Below are positions 6,225 through 13,026 of a stretch of 13,040 nt of DNA, one piece after another (positions within the stretch are counted from its first letter, which is position 1; each line of letters starts with the position of its first letter). Source of the stretch: Mesorhizobium amorphae (lineage in GTDB: Bacteria; Pseudomonadota; Alphaproteobacteria; Rhizobiales; Rhizobiaceae); assembly GCA_003240775.1 (NCBI GenBank), contig QFNI01000083.1, forward strand, positions 1 to 13,040. The letters run 5' to 3'. The notes under the pieces were generated by a model. That model was given only the letters and a program-made list of their open reading frames with translations, was not told the DNA's origin and searched no databases. The translations under genes were made by a program, and so were the position numbers.

Positions 6225-6326
6225 GTCAGCAGGGAAGCCTTTGAATCGTTTGAAAAGCGGGGTGGCCCTGCGTTGACACCAAGCCGCCCTTCGCCCAGAA
6301 GAACCCTTCCAGGAGTTTCGTTCGTC

Positions 6327-6836
6327 ATGTCGCCGGTCGCCGTTTCCCGATCCGCCCGCACGCTCGCTGGCATGGCCGCATGCCTCGCCGCACCGTTTCT
6401 CTTCGCAGTTCCCGCGCAGGCCGACTTCCGCGTCTGCAACGCAACCCAGAGCCTGGTGGGCGTCGCCATCGGCTATCGCGCCCAGGCCGGCTGGGTCACC
6501 GAGGGCTGGTGGCATGTGGACGGATCGAGCTGCAAGACGCTGATCGAGGGGCCGTTGTCCTCGCGCTTCTATTATCTCTATGCCGAGGATGCCGAGCGCG
6601 GCGGGCGCTGGGAAGGCCCGATCAACATGTGCGTGGCCGAAAAAGAGTTCAAGGTGGGCGGCGCCGCCGACTGCCTCGCCCGCGGCTTCCAGCGCGCCGG
6701 CTTCCAGGAATACGACACCGGCGAGCAGTCGAGCTGGATGGTGCAGCTGACCGACGAAGCCGCCCCCACCGCCGACGCGGGCGCCCCGGCTTCCGCGCTC
6801 GCCCCCGTTCCCGCGGCGCCCGCCGCCAATCCCTGA
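6327..6836 (+). CDS. Secreted DUF1036 domain protein
   Basis: A 169-residue exported protein. Residues 1-32 form a classical signal peptide (basic RSAR, hydrophobic GMAACLAAPFLFAV, cleavage after AQA). The mature part matches DUF1036, with FRVCNATQSLVGVAIGY at its start, then GWWHVDGSSCKTL and SSRFYYLYAED. Four cysteines (37, 69, 102, 116) could form two disulfides in the periplasm. The last 25 residues are an Ala/Pro-rich tail of low complexity. The frame is open far upstream, but the ATG at 6327 with AGGAG at 6311-6315 is the only start that exposes the signal peptide. Function of DUF1036 is unknown. Pyruvate kinase follows 76 bases later on the same strand, an association I recall from other alphaproteobacteria. 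Confidence 0.9.
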   Translation: MSPVAVSRSARTLAGMAACLAAPFLFAVPAQADFRVCNATQSLVGVAIGYRAQAGWVTEGWWHVDGSSCKTLIEGPLSSRFYYLYAEDAERGGRWEGPINMCVAEKEFKVGGAADCLARGFQRAGFQEYDTGEQSSWMVQLTDEAAPTADAGAPASALAPVPAAPAANP

Positions 6837-6912
6837 CCAACAAAGGGCGGTCCGCTCCCGCGCCGCGGCCGGTGTCCGGCTCCCGCGCAGCACGGCCGCA
6901 TTCGAGAGAGCC

Positions 6913-8352
6913 ATGAGACGCAGCCGCAAAGTCAAGATCCTCGCGACGCTCGGCCCCGCTTCGCGCGACGAGGCCGTGATCCGCAAGCTGTTCGAAGCGG
7001 GCGCGGACGTGTTCCGCATCAACATGAGCCACACCGACCATTTGCTGCTGCGCGAGCTGGTCGAGCGCATCCGCAAGATCGAGGCCGATATCGGCCGCCC
7101 CATCGGCATCCTGGCCGACCTCCAGGGCCCCAAGCTGCGTGTCGGCCGCTTCGAGCGCGGCAAGGAAGAGCTTTCGCTCGGCCAGCGCTTCACGCTGGAC
7201 GACGATCCCACGCCGGGCGACGCCACGCGCGTCCACCTGCCCCATCCCGAGATCCTGCGCTCGGTGGAAGCCGGCCACCGCCTCCTAATCGACGACGGCA
7301 AGCTCGAGCTGCGCGCGGTCGAAACCGACGGCCGCCGCATCGTTGCCGAGGTGGTCGCGGGCCGCACCATCTCCGACCGCAAGGGCGTGTCCCTGCCCGA
7401 CACCGACCTGCCGGTCGGCGCGCTCACCGAAAAGGACCGCCGCGATCTCGACGCGGCGCTTGAGAACGAGGTCGACTGGATCGCGCTTTCCTTTATCCAG
7501 CGCCCCGAAGACCTGGCCGAAGCCCGCAAGATCGCGCGCGGGCGCGCAGCCATCATGTCCAAGATCGAAAAGCCCTTGGCGGTGCAGCGCCTACCCGAGA
7601 TCATGGAACTGTCGGACGCCATCATGGTCGCGCGCGGCGATCTCGGCGTCGAGATGCCGCTCGAATCCGTGCCTGGCATCCAGAAGCAGCTCACGCGCGC
7701 CGCGCGCCGCGCGGGCAAGCCCGTGGTGGTCGCGACCCAGATGCTGGAATCCATGATCTCCGCGCCGGTCCCCACGCGCGCGGAAGTCTCGGATGTCGCA
7801 ACCGCCGTGTTCGAAGGGGCGGACGCCATCATGCTGTCCGCCGAAAGCGCGTCGGGCCAGTATCCGGTGGAAGCCGTCGCAACCATGAGCCGCATCGCCG
7901 AGAAGGTCGAGACCGACCCGACCTATGCCGGCATCATCCACGCCCAGCGCACCGAGCCCGAGGCGACCAGCGCCGACGCCATCTCGGCCGCCACGCGCCA
8001 GATCGCCGAAACGCTGAAGCTCGCCGCCATCGTCACCTACACGGCGTCCGGCAACACGGGCCTGCGCGCCGCGCGCGAGCGCCCGCGCGTGCCGATCATC
8101 GCGCTCTCGCCGGTTGTCGCCACCGCGCGCCGCCTGTCGCTTCTCTGGGGCACCCATTGCGTGGTGACGCCCGATGCCGCCGACCTCGACGACATGGTGG
8201 ACCGCGCGAGCCGCATCACCGAGCAGGAAGGCTTCGGCGTCGCGGGCGAGCGCATCATCATCACCGCAGGCGTGCCGCTCCGCACGCCGGGCAGCACCAA
8301 CATGGTCCGCATCGCCAATGTCGGCGGCGGCAACGCGTCGGCCCGCAGCTAG
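6913..8352 (+). CDS. pyk: Pyruvate kinase
   Basis: A 479-residue full-length pyruvate kinase, which converts phosphoenolpyruvate and ADP to pyruvate and ATP. Visible are the N-terminal KVKILATLGPAS and FRINMSH (34-40, phosphate-binding R35, N37, S39), LADLQGPKLRVG, the catalytic segment IMSKIEKPLAV (214-224) with Lys217 and metal ligand Glu219, ARGDLGVEMP with Asp243, and VVATQMLESM with Thr275, then AEVSDVATAVFEGADAIMLS. The C-terminal allosteric domain (about 340-479) is complete. The ATG is preceded by GAGAGA. It probably shares a transcript with the DUF1036 gene. A GC palindrome follows, where it converges with the alpha/beta hydrolase gene. Confidence 0.97.
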   Translation: MRRSRKVKILATLGPASRDEAVIRKLFEAGADVFRINMSHTDHLLLRELVERIRKIEADIGRPIGILADLQGPKLRVGRFERGKEELSLGQRFTLDDDPTPGDATRVHLPHPEILRSVEAGHRLLIDDGKLELRAVETDGRRIVAEVVAGRTISDRKGVSLPDTDLPVGALTEKDRRDLDAALENEVDWIALSFIQRPEDLAEARKIARGRAAIMSKIEKPLAVQRLPEIMELSDAIMVARGDLGVEMPLESVPGIQKQLTRAARRAGKPVVVATQMLESMISAPVPTRAEVSDVATAVFEGADAIMLSAESASGQYPVEAVATMSRIAEKVETDPTYAGIIHAQRTEPEATSADAISAATRQIAETLKLAAIVTYTASGNTGLRAARERPRVPIIALSPVVATARRLSLLWGTHCVVTPDAADLDDMVDRASRITEQEGFGVAGERIIITAGVPLRTPGSTNMVRIANVGGGNASARS

Positions 8353-8390
8353 AAGGGCGCACTCGAAGGGTTCGACAAAGGGCTGCGTTT

Positions 8391-8411
8391 CCCTCCCCCT
8401 GAGGGGGAGGG
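8391..8411. repeat. Palindrome between convergent pyk and hydrolase genes
   Basis: CCCTCCCC (8391-8398) and GGGGAGGG (8404-8411) pair around CTGAG. It resembles the palindromic half of the 43-bp repeat at 4416 and 12984. It stands between two converging genes and could act as a bidirectional transcript end, although no T-tract follows directly on either strand. Confidence 0.6.
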
Positions 8412-8426
8412 GAGGGTCATATCCCT

Positions 8427-9491
8427 TTATTCCGGCGCCAGCTCTCCGCTCGGCGCCTGCGCTTCGCCGCAGCGCCCCACATCCATCGCGTCCCCCGCGA
8501 TCCGCCGTTCCACGGCGCGCGCCATCGCCTGCAGGTCGACCGTTCCCCCCGCCAGCTTCTCCACCGCGCCCGCGACCAGTTCGGGCGCCACCCAGTCCGG
8601 CTTGTGGCCGAGGTTCTCGACCCACACCAGTTCCGCGCCCGCCACGTCCCGCACCATGCCCAGGCTGTGCACCTCCTCGAACACCACCGTGTCCCGGTTG
8701 CCCGAGATCACCACGGCCGGCGCACGGATCTCGCGATAGCGCGGTTGCTCGCGCTCCACGAAGTCGTGCAGCCCTTCCACATCCTCGGCATTCGCCCGAA
8801 AGGCCGAGGGCCGCAGCACGAGCGGGATGCGCGCGCGATCCTTGTAGTTCTCGGGCACGGGGTTCGGCGCGAACACGCAGTCCACCGCCCCGTCGAGCCG
8901 CGCCCAGCCGCCCGGCAGCGCCAGGGTCTCGGCAAACGCCCAGCCGATCACGGGCGTGGCCGTCAGCCGGTAGTACCAGGAGGTTTCCGCGCCCGGCCAA
9001 GGGTGGGTCGCCCCCGAAACGAAGACCAGCCCCGCCACGCGCTCGGGCATCTCCACCCCGAACACGGCCGTGGCCGCAGCCCCGAACGAGTGCCCCACGA
9101 TCACCGCGCGCCCGATGCCCAGCCGGTCCATCAGCTCGGCCACCGCGCGCGCCTGCCCGCGGGGGCTGGCGAGCCAGGGACCGCGCTCCGACCAGCCATG
9201 CCCCGGCCGGTCCACGAACAGCATCTCCGCGCGGCCTTCGAGAAGCGGCCGCATCGGCTCCATCGCGTCGTTGAGATTGGCGCTCGCCCCGTGCAAGAAC
9301 ACCACCGGCGGCAGATCGCCCTCGGTGGGTCCGGGCACATGCACGTAATGCAGCCGCACCCCCGCCACTTCGGCGAACTCGCCCACCGGCGGATAGCGCC
9401 GCTCGATCCACCAGACGCCGAACCGCGTGACGCCCACCAGAACGAGCACCACCGCGAGAAGAAAGGCGAGAACGGCGAGCAGGAGGTTCAT
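8427..9491 (-). CDS. Membrane-anchored alpha/beta hydrolase
   Basis: A 354-residue alpha/beta-hydrolase fold protein. Residues 2-22 are a strongly hydrophobic helix without a clear cleavage site, so it is likely anchored in the inner membrane. The catalytic triad is visible: nucleophile Ser135 in GHSFG (133-137), Asp267 in SGNRDTVVF and His296 in ENLGHKPDW. HGAS (67-70) supplies the oxyanion hole, and DRPGHGWSERG (94-104) is a family motif. The frame is open to a GTG at 9545, but the ATG at 9491 directly precedes the membrane helix and is preferred; its ribosome binding site is weak. It lies 63 bases after an exported TPR protein and may be cotranscribed. Substrate unknown; epoxide hydrolase, esterase and dehalogenase-like activities all occur in this fold. 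Confidence 0.87.
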   Translation of the reverse strand: MNLLLAVLAFLLAVVLVLVGVTRFGVWWIERRYPPVGEFAEVAGVRLHYVHVPGPTEGDLPPVVFLHGASANLNDAMEPMRPLLEGRAEMLFVDRPGHGWSERGPWLASPRGQARAVAELMDRLGIGRAVIVGHSFGAAATAVFGVEMPERVAGLVFVSGATHPWPGAETSWYYRLTATPVIGWAFAETLALPGGWARLDGAVDCVFAPNPVPENYKDRARIPLVLRPSAFRANAEDVEGLHDFVEREQPRYREIRAPAVVISGNRDTVVFEEVHSLGMVRDVAGAELVWVENLGHKPDWVAPELVAGAVEKLAGGTVDLQAMARAVERRIAGDAMDVGRCGEAQAPSGELAPE

Positions 9492-9554
9492 GCGGGATCG
9501 ATCGAAACCCTCAGCGCTGCGTCGGGTTCGCCCCACCCAAGGCACGAGGCCCTG

Positions 9555-10160
9555 TCACAGGCTCTGCCCCGCCAGCTCGTCCGACAAGACGCCCACCTCG
9601 TTCTGCACCTCGCGCAGCATGGGATACACGCTCAGCACCCGCGTGTAGGCGTCGAGCGCCAACTCCTTCGAGCCGCGGTTCTTCATGATCGTCGCCAGCC
9701 CCGTCAGCGCGCCCCAGTGGCGCGGCTCGCGCTGCAGCGTGCGCTCGATGTCGCCCATCGCCATGGCATAGTTGTTCATCGCGAAATGCGTGGTGGCGCG
9801 CAGGTTCCAGCCCTCGGGGTAGTCGGGCCTCAGCACCACCACCTGGTCCAGGAAATCGAGCGCCACCGCATATTTCTTGGCTTGGAGCGCGTCGCGCGCC
9901 CAGCCCATCATCAGGTCCACCGAAGCGCTGCCCGAGCGGTTCCATTCGGTGCGGATGCGGTTCGCCACGCGTTCGGCGGCCTTGGGATTGCCTTCGCGCT
10001 TGAGCTCGGAAAACAGCGCGTCGATCCGCTCCGCGCGGGGGGCAGGGGGCGCAAGCTCCGCCCGCTTGTCGACGGGGGGCGCCGCCGCTCCTTGGGCGAG
10101 CGCGGGCAGGGAACCGAGAACCAGGCCGCTCACGAGCGCTGAAACGAGAAAAAGCCGCAT
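9555..10160 (-). CDS. Exported TPR-repeat protein
   Basis: A 201-residue protein with a signal peptide (residues 1-22, hydrophobic core LFLVSALVSGLVLGSLPALA, cleavage after ALA). After a Pro/Ala-rich linker (23-42) come helices with tetratricopeptide character: about 82-115 (WARDALQAKKYAVALDFLDQ), 116-149 (GWNLRATTHFAMNNYAMAMG) and 150-183 (GALTGLATIMKNRGSKELAL). It would act in the periplasm as a scaffold; no enzyme motif is seen. The ATG at 10160 is chosen because it exposes the signal peptide, though no Shine-Dalgarno sequence stands next to it: the leader there reads CTCCTCCTC. The alpha/beta hydrolase gene follows 63 bases downstream. Confidence 0.82.
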   Translation of the reverse strand: MRLFLVSALVSGLVLGSLPALAQGAAAPPVDKRAELAPPAPRAERIDALFSELKREGNPKAAERVANRIRTEWNRSGSASVDLMMGWARDALQAKKYAVALDFLDQVVVLRPDYPEGWNLRATTHFAMNNYAMAMGDIERTLQREPRHWGALTGLATIMKNRGSKELALDAYTRVLSVYPMLREVQNEVGVLSDELAGQSL

Positions 10161-10204
10161 GAGGAGGAGCCTAGCTCTCCCGCATGCGCCTTCAAACTGA
10201 AAAT

Positions 10205-10236
10205 TCCGTGAGGCTCCGGCCCCGTTGGGAGGCCTA
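10205..10236 (-). terminator. Possible weak terminator after the L36 gene
   Basis: On the minus strand AGGCCTCC (10235-10228) pairs with GGAGCCT (10217-10211) with one bulged base, and AATTTT follows a few bases later. It begins about 10 bases after the L36 stop. The bulge and the delayed, short T-tract make it a weak candidate. Confidence 0.35.
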
Positions 10237-10244
10237 GACCCTGA

Positions 10245-10370
10245 TCAGCCCTGGCGCGCCTTGTAGCGCGGGGCTTCCTTGTTGATGATGTAGATGCGGC
10301 CCTTGCGGCGGACCAGGCGGTTGGCGCGGTGGCGGCCCTTGAGGGCCTTCAGCGAATTCTTGATCTTCAT
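10245..10370 (-). CDS. rpmJ: 50S ribosomal protein L36, zinc-free form
   Basis: A 41-residue large-subunit ribosomal protein bL36 in the form without the zinc-binding cysteines (the YkgO/type B form), as is usual in alphaproteobacteria. The sequence MKIKNSLKALKGRHRANRLV with the C-terminal APRYKARQG is diagnostic. There is no cysteine at all. The ATG at 10370 is preceded by AAGG. A good promoter lies upstream at 10474-10502 and the leader of about 97 bases contains two GC hairpins separated by T-rich sequence. The gene stands alone between a TPR gene and a divergent GumC/Wzz-like gene. Confidence 0.95.
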   Translation of the reverse strand: MKIKNSLKALKGRHRANRLVRRKGRIYIINKEAPRYKARQG

Positions 10371-10393
10371 GGCCTTGCTCGTGCAGCTTATGC

Positions 10394-10410
10394 GGACGGG
10401 CAAGCCGTCC
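10394..10410 (-). promoter_or_regulatory. Second leader hairpin before the L36 gene
   Basis: GGACGG and CCGTCC form a perfect 6-bp stem with a 5-base loop, ending 24 bases before the L36 start codon. It follows the T-rich stretch after the first leader hairpin. Confidence 0.5.
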
Positions 10411-10439
10411 CGGAAAAACGAAAAAGAGACAAACGGAAA

Positions 10440-10460
10440 GCGCGCCGGACAAGGGCGCGC
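10440..10460 (-). promoter_or_regulatory. Terminator-like hairpin in the L36 leader
   Basis: On the minus strand GCGCGCC (10460-10454) and GGCGCGC (10446-10440) form a perfect 7-bp stem around a 7-base loop, followed by TTTCCGTTT and further T runs to about 10412. It would lie within the first 30 bases of the L36 transcript. It could be an attenuator or a 5'-stabilising hairpin. Confidence 0.55.
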
Positions 10461-10473
10461 ATGGGTTGCCGCG

Positions 10474-10502
10474 TCCTTACCGAACGAGGGCAGGGGTGTC
10501 AA
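10474..10502 (-). promoter_or_regulatory. Likely promoter of the L36 gene
   Basis: On the minus strand a perfect TTGACA (10502-10497) is separated by exactly 17 bases from TAAGGA (10479-10474). Transcription should start near 10467, about 97 bases before the L36 start codon. It is the best sigma-70 type promoter match I see in the window. Confidence 0.6.
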
Positions 10503-10591
10503 CGCGTCTGAGGCCCCGAGCGCCTTCGCCGCTTCCCTCCCATGCGGCGAGCGACTAAGACCGGATCGTCTCAGGATCTGGAACAACCCGC

Positions 10592-11800
10592 ATGTTGGAG
10601 GGAGGCAAGACGCCCGCCGGCGGCTCGCTCGCCAGGGAGCGCGCCGCAAGCCGGGCAGCGGCTGCCGCCGCCGAGGCCGCCCCTTCCGGCGCGACCCCGC
10701 TCGGCACGGCCATCGACGAGGCCCGCGCCCGCGCAGGCGGCACGCCGGCGCGCTCCCCCGCCCGCCCGCGCCGAGGCTTCCGCCCCGTTCTCTTCTGCAC
10801 CAGCCTGGGCGCCGCTGTCGGCTTGGCCTACACGCTCCTCAACCCGCCCGTCTTCGAGGCGACGGCCGAGCTTCTGGTGGCCGACGCGGCCAACGTCGAA
10901 GCCCCCTTGCGGGCGCTCGCGGCATCCGCCGCCGAGACGCCCGCCTTGCGCATCGCCCGCCGCCCGGATGCGCCCGTGATCACGCTCACCGCCCGCACGC
11001 CCGACCCGACCCTTTCCGCCCGCACCGCCAACCGTGCGGCCGACGCCTTTCTCGCAGCCCAGCCCGCGCCACGCCCCCAGCCCATGCCCGACCTCGACGC
11101 CCTGCGGGAAGAAGCCGACCGGGCCCAGCGCGCGTTGGACGAGGCACGCGAGGCGCAAGCCGCCGCCCCACCCCCGCCCGACCCCCGCATCCCTGCCCTG
11201 CAAGGGGAACTCGACGCCGCCCGAAGCGAAGCCCGAGCCCTCGCGGCCCAAGCCGAAACTCTCGCGCGCGCCGACCCCGCGACAAGCCTCCCAGAAACCC
11301 TCGACGCGCCCACGCTCGCCCAGCTCCATGCGCGCCACGCAGCCGCCCGCGCGGAAGCCGACCGCCTGGCCCTCACGCTCGGCCCCCGCCACCCCTTCCG
11401 CCAGAGGGCCGCAGTCGAGCTCGACGCTTCCCGCGCGGCCCTCCAAGCCGAACAGGCCCGCACCGCCCAGGCGTTTCAAGCCCGCGCGAACGCCGCAGAG
11501 AGGCGCGCGACCGGGCTCGCCGCCCGCCTGTCAGCCCTTCCCACCCCGCCCGAACCCAGGCCCGCCGACCCGTCCGCCCTCGAAGCCCTCGAACGCGAGG
11601 CGCAAGCCCGCGCGCGGCTTTACGAGGCCGCCCGCAACCTCCCCCCGCCCGAGCGCGAGCCCCCGCCCGTCACCCTTCTCGCCCGCGCGAGCCCGCCCCC
11701 CGCGCCGCTCGGCGCGACACCCCCCGTGGTCGTCGGCGCATCCGCCCTTCTCGGCCTGCTCTTCGGCCTGATCCTGTCCTTTGCCCGTCGCGCGCGCTGA
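10592..11800 (+). CDS. Orphan GumC/Wzz-like polysaccharide co-polymerase
   Basis: A 402-residue inner-membrane protein with the topology of polysaccharide chain-length regulators. A 60-residue Ala/Arg/Pro-rich cytosolic tail is followed by a first transmembrane helix (about 63-84, FRPVLFCTSLGAAVGLAYTL). A Wzz-like periplasmic domain comes next, with VFEATAELLVADA (87-99) and VITLTARTPDPTLSARTANR (129-148). Long heptad-like helices (165-350) include LGPRHPFRQRAAVELDAS (263-280), matching the GPxHP segment of GumC/ExoP proteins. A proline-rich segment (PPPAPLGATP, 368-377) leads to the second helix (379-397). The protein ends at RRAR, so the tyrosine-kinase domain of larger homologues is absent. 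The ATG at 10592 is the only start in frame and has no clear Shine-Dalgarno sequence. No polysaccharide gene adjoins it. Confidence 0.8.
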   Translation: MLEGGKTPAGGSLARERAASRAAAAAAEAAPSGATPLGTAIDEARARAGGTPARSPARPRRGFRPVLFCTSLGAAVGLAYTLLNPPVFEATAELLVADAANVEAPLRALAASAAETPALRIARRPDAPVITLTARTPDPTLSARTANRAADAFLAAQPAPRPQPMPDLDALREEADRAQRALDEAREAQAAAPPPPDPRIPALQGELDAARSEARALAAQAETLARADPATSLPETLDAPTLAQLHARHAAARAEADRLALTLGPRHPFRQRAAVELDASRAALQAEQARTAQAFQARANAAERRATGLAARLSALPTPPEPRPADPSALEALEREAQARARLYEAARNLPPPEREPPPVTLLARASPPPAPLGATPPVVVGASALLGLLFGLILSFARRAR

Positions 11801-11829
11801 ATCCTGCGGCACGCCATGACGCTCGGGCG

Positions 11830-11859
11830 CTGACAAGACGCGCCCGTTTCCTGTAGGCT
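11830..11859 (+). promoter_or_regulatory. Candidate promoter for folD
   Basis: CTGACA (11830-11835) and TAGGCT (11854-11859) are 18 bases apart, in the 92-base gap before folD. The start would be near 11866. It is a moderate match to the sigma-70 type consensus and suggests folD can be transcribed apart from the gene before it. Confidence 0.4.
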
Positions 11860-11892
11860 CGTGAAACTTCTTTTCCCGTGGAGAATCCCCGA

Positions 11893-12798
11893 ATGGCCAC
11901 CCTGATCGACGGCAAAGCCGAGTCCGAACGCGTTGCGGCCCGCGTCAAGGACCTGGCCGGCGCGTTTTCCGACAAGACCGGCCGCAAGCCGGGCCTCGCC
12001 GTGATCATCGTGGGCGAGGACCCCGCCTCCCAGGTCTATGTCGGCGCGAAATCGAAGAAGGCCGCCGAATGCGGCTTCCATTCCGTCCAGCACACGCTGC
12101 CCGCGGACACGACCGAGGCCCAGCTCACCGACCTGATCGACCAGCTGAACGCGGACGAGACCATCAACGGCATCCTGGTCCAGCTTCCCTTGCCGGCCCA
12201 GATCGATTCGGGCCGCGTCATCCAGGCCATCGCCGCCGAAAAGGATGTCGACGGCTTCCACTTCCTCAATGTCGGCATGGTCGGCGTCGGCGAGTTCGCC
12301 CGCGCCTTCGTTCCGTGCACGCCCGCGGGCTCCATGCTGCTCATCGAAAAAGTCCACGGCCGCGATCTGTCGGGCCTGTCTGCCGTGGTGATCGGCCGCT
12401 CCAACATCGTGGGCAAGCCGATGGCGAACCTGCTTCTCGCCGCCAACTGCACGGTCACGGTCGCGCATTCCCGCACCAAGGACCTGCCCGGCGTGGTGCG
12501 CGGCGCCGACATCGTGGTCGCAGCCGTCGGCCGCCCCGAACTCGTGAAGCGCGATTGGATCAAGCCCGGCGCCACCGTGATCGATGTCGGCATCAACCGC
12601 GTTCCCGCGCCCGACAAGGGGGAGGGCAAGTTCCGCCTCGTGGGCGACGTGGCCTTCAAGGAAGCCGAGGAGGTCGCCGGCGCCATCACCCCCGTCCCCG
12701 GCGGCGTCGGCCCCATGACCATCGCGCTCTTGATGGCCAACACCCTCATCTCCGCCTATCTCGACGCCGGCCTGGAACGCCCCTCCTTCTCGCTCTGA
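11893..12798 (+). CDS. folD: Methylenetetrahydrofolate dehydrogenase / methenyltetrahydrofolate cyclohydrolase
   Basis: A 301-residue bifunctional enzyme that interconverts 5,10-methylene-, 5,10-methenyl- and 10-formyl-THF with NADP. Active-site residues are Tyr49 and Lys53 in YVGAKSKKAAECG and Asp120 in KDVDGFHF. Other signatures are GILVQLPLP (93-101), PCTPAG, the nucleotide-binding GRSNIVGKPMANLL and the folate-binding PVPGGVGPMT near the C-terminus. The frame starts at a GTG at 11878, but the ATG at 11893, with GGAGA about 8 bases upstream, gives the usual N-terminus MATLIDGKA. It shares the folate one-carbon pathway with the cyclo-ligase gene about 9 kb away. Confidence 0.97.
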   Translation: MATLIDGKAESERVAARVKDLAGAFSDKTGRKPGLAVIIVGEDPASQVYVGAKSKKAAECGFHSVQHTLPADTTEAQLTDLIDQLNADETINGILVQLPLPAQIDSGRVIQAIAAEKDVDGFHFLNVGMVGVGEFARAFVPCTPAGSMLLIEKVHGRDLSGLSAVVIGRSNIVGKPMANLLLAANCTVTVAHSRTKDLPGVVRGADIVVAAVGRPELVKRDWIKPGATVIDVGINRVPAPDKGEGKFRLVGDVAFKEAEEVAGAITPVPGGVGPMTIALLMANTLISAYLDAGLERPSFSL

Positions 12799-12804
12799 AC
12801 CCCG

Positions 12805-12822
12805 CCCCTCCCTCTCGAGGGG
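12805..12822 (+). repeat. Short palindrome just after folD
   Basis: CCCCTC and GAGGGG (6-bp stem, 6-base loop) begin seven bases after the folD stop codon. It resembles the C/G palindromes elsewhere in the window and may help end the folD transcript; no T-tract follows. Confidence 0.4.
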
Positions 12823-12851
12823 GGTGAGAGGCGACGGCCTCCGGCCGGCAA

Positions 12852-12871
12852 GAAGCCATGGAGATGGCTTC
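12852..12871. repeat. Perfect 8-bp inverted repeat downstream of folD
   Basis: GAAGCCAT and ATGGCTTC flank the loop GGAG, a perfect 8-bp stem in the non-coding stretch after folD. No T-tract follows. The surrounding 12830-12920 sequence reads like a dispersed intergenic element, but only one copy is in this window. Confidence 0.5.
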
Positions 12872-12983
12872 CTGAGCCTCGAACGCTCCGAGCCATGCGA
12901 GGGGCAGGGGGCTATCCCTCCACCGCACGACGCTCCCGGCTCACCCGAAAACCCAAAACACCCCCACCCCACCCCCCTCTCAG

Positions 12984-13026
12984 AATCCCCCTCCCCCTTG
13001 AGGGGAGGGGTACGGGGTGGGGGTAA
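12984..13026. repeat. 43-bp intergenic repeat, copy 2
   Basis: Identical over 43 bases to 4416-4458, in the same orientation, including the 9-bp C/G palindrome and the TACGGGGTGGGGGTAA tail. The preceding bases (TCTCAG here, TCTCA there) are also nearly the same, so the element may begin slightly earlier. It sits in the repeat-rich end of the window. Confidence 0.85.

Noticed and set aside
6273..6301. Promoter for DUF1036 from TTGACA at 6273
   Set aside because: The -35 match is perfect, but at 17-18 bases distance only CAGAAG or AGAAGA is found, which is not a convincing -10.
4818..6326. Upstream 503 codons joined in frame to the DUF1036 protein
   Set aside because: It runs antisense through DUF1244 and the amidohydrolase genes, has low-complexity Arg/Pro sequence, and would bury the signal peptide at 6327.
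7591..9411. Open frame of 606 codons on the minus strand across pyk and the hydrolase gene
   Set aside because: It lies antisense to the clear pyruvate kinase gene and out of frame with the alpha/beta hydrolase. It is Gly/Arg/Ala-rich, without domains, and is expected in high-G+C DNA.
9492..9545. 18-residue upstream extension of the alpha/beta hydrolase from a GTG
   Set aside because: It would put an Arg-rich polar segment before the membrane anchor and nearly touch the stop of the TPR gene. The ATG at 9491 is simpler, though its ribosome binding site is weak.
10571..11479. 302-codon minus-strand frame over the GumC/Wzz-like gene
   Set aside because: The plus-strand frame has two membrane helices and PCP motifs and uses C/G at third positions. 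The minus-strand frame is Gly/Arg-rich without any domain.
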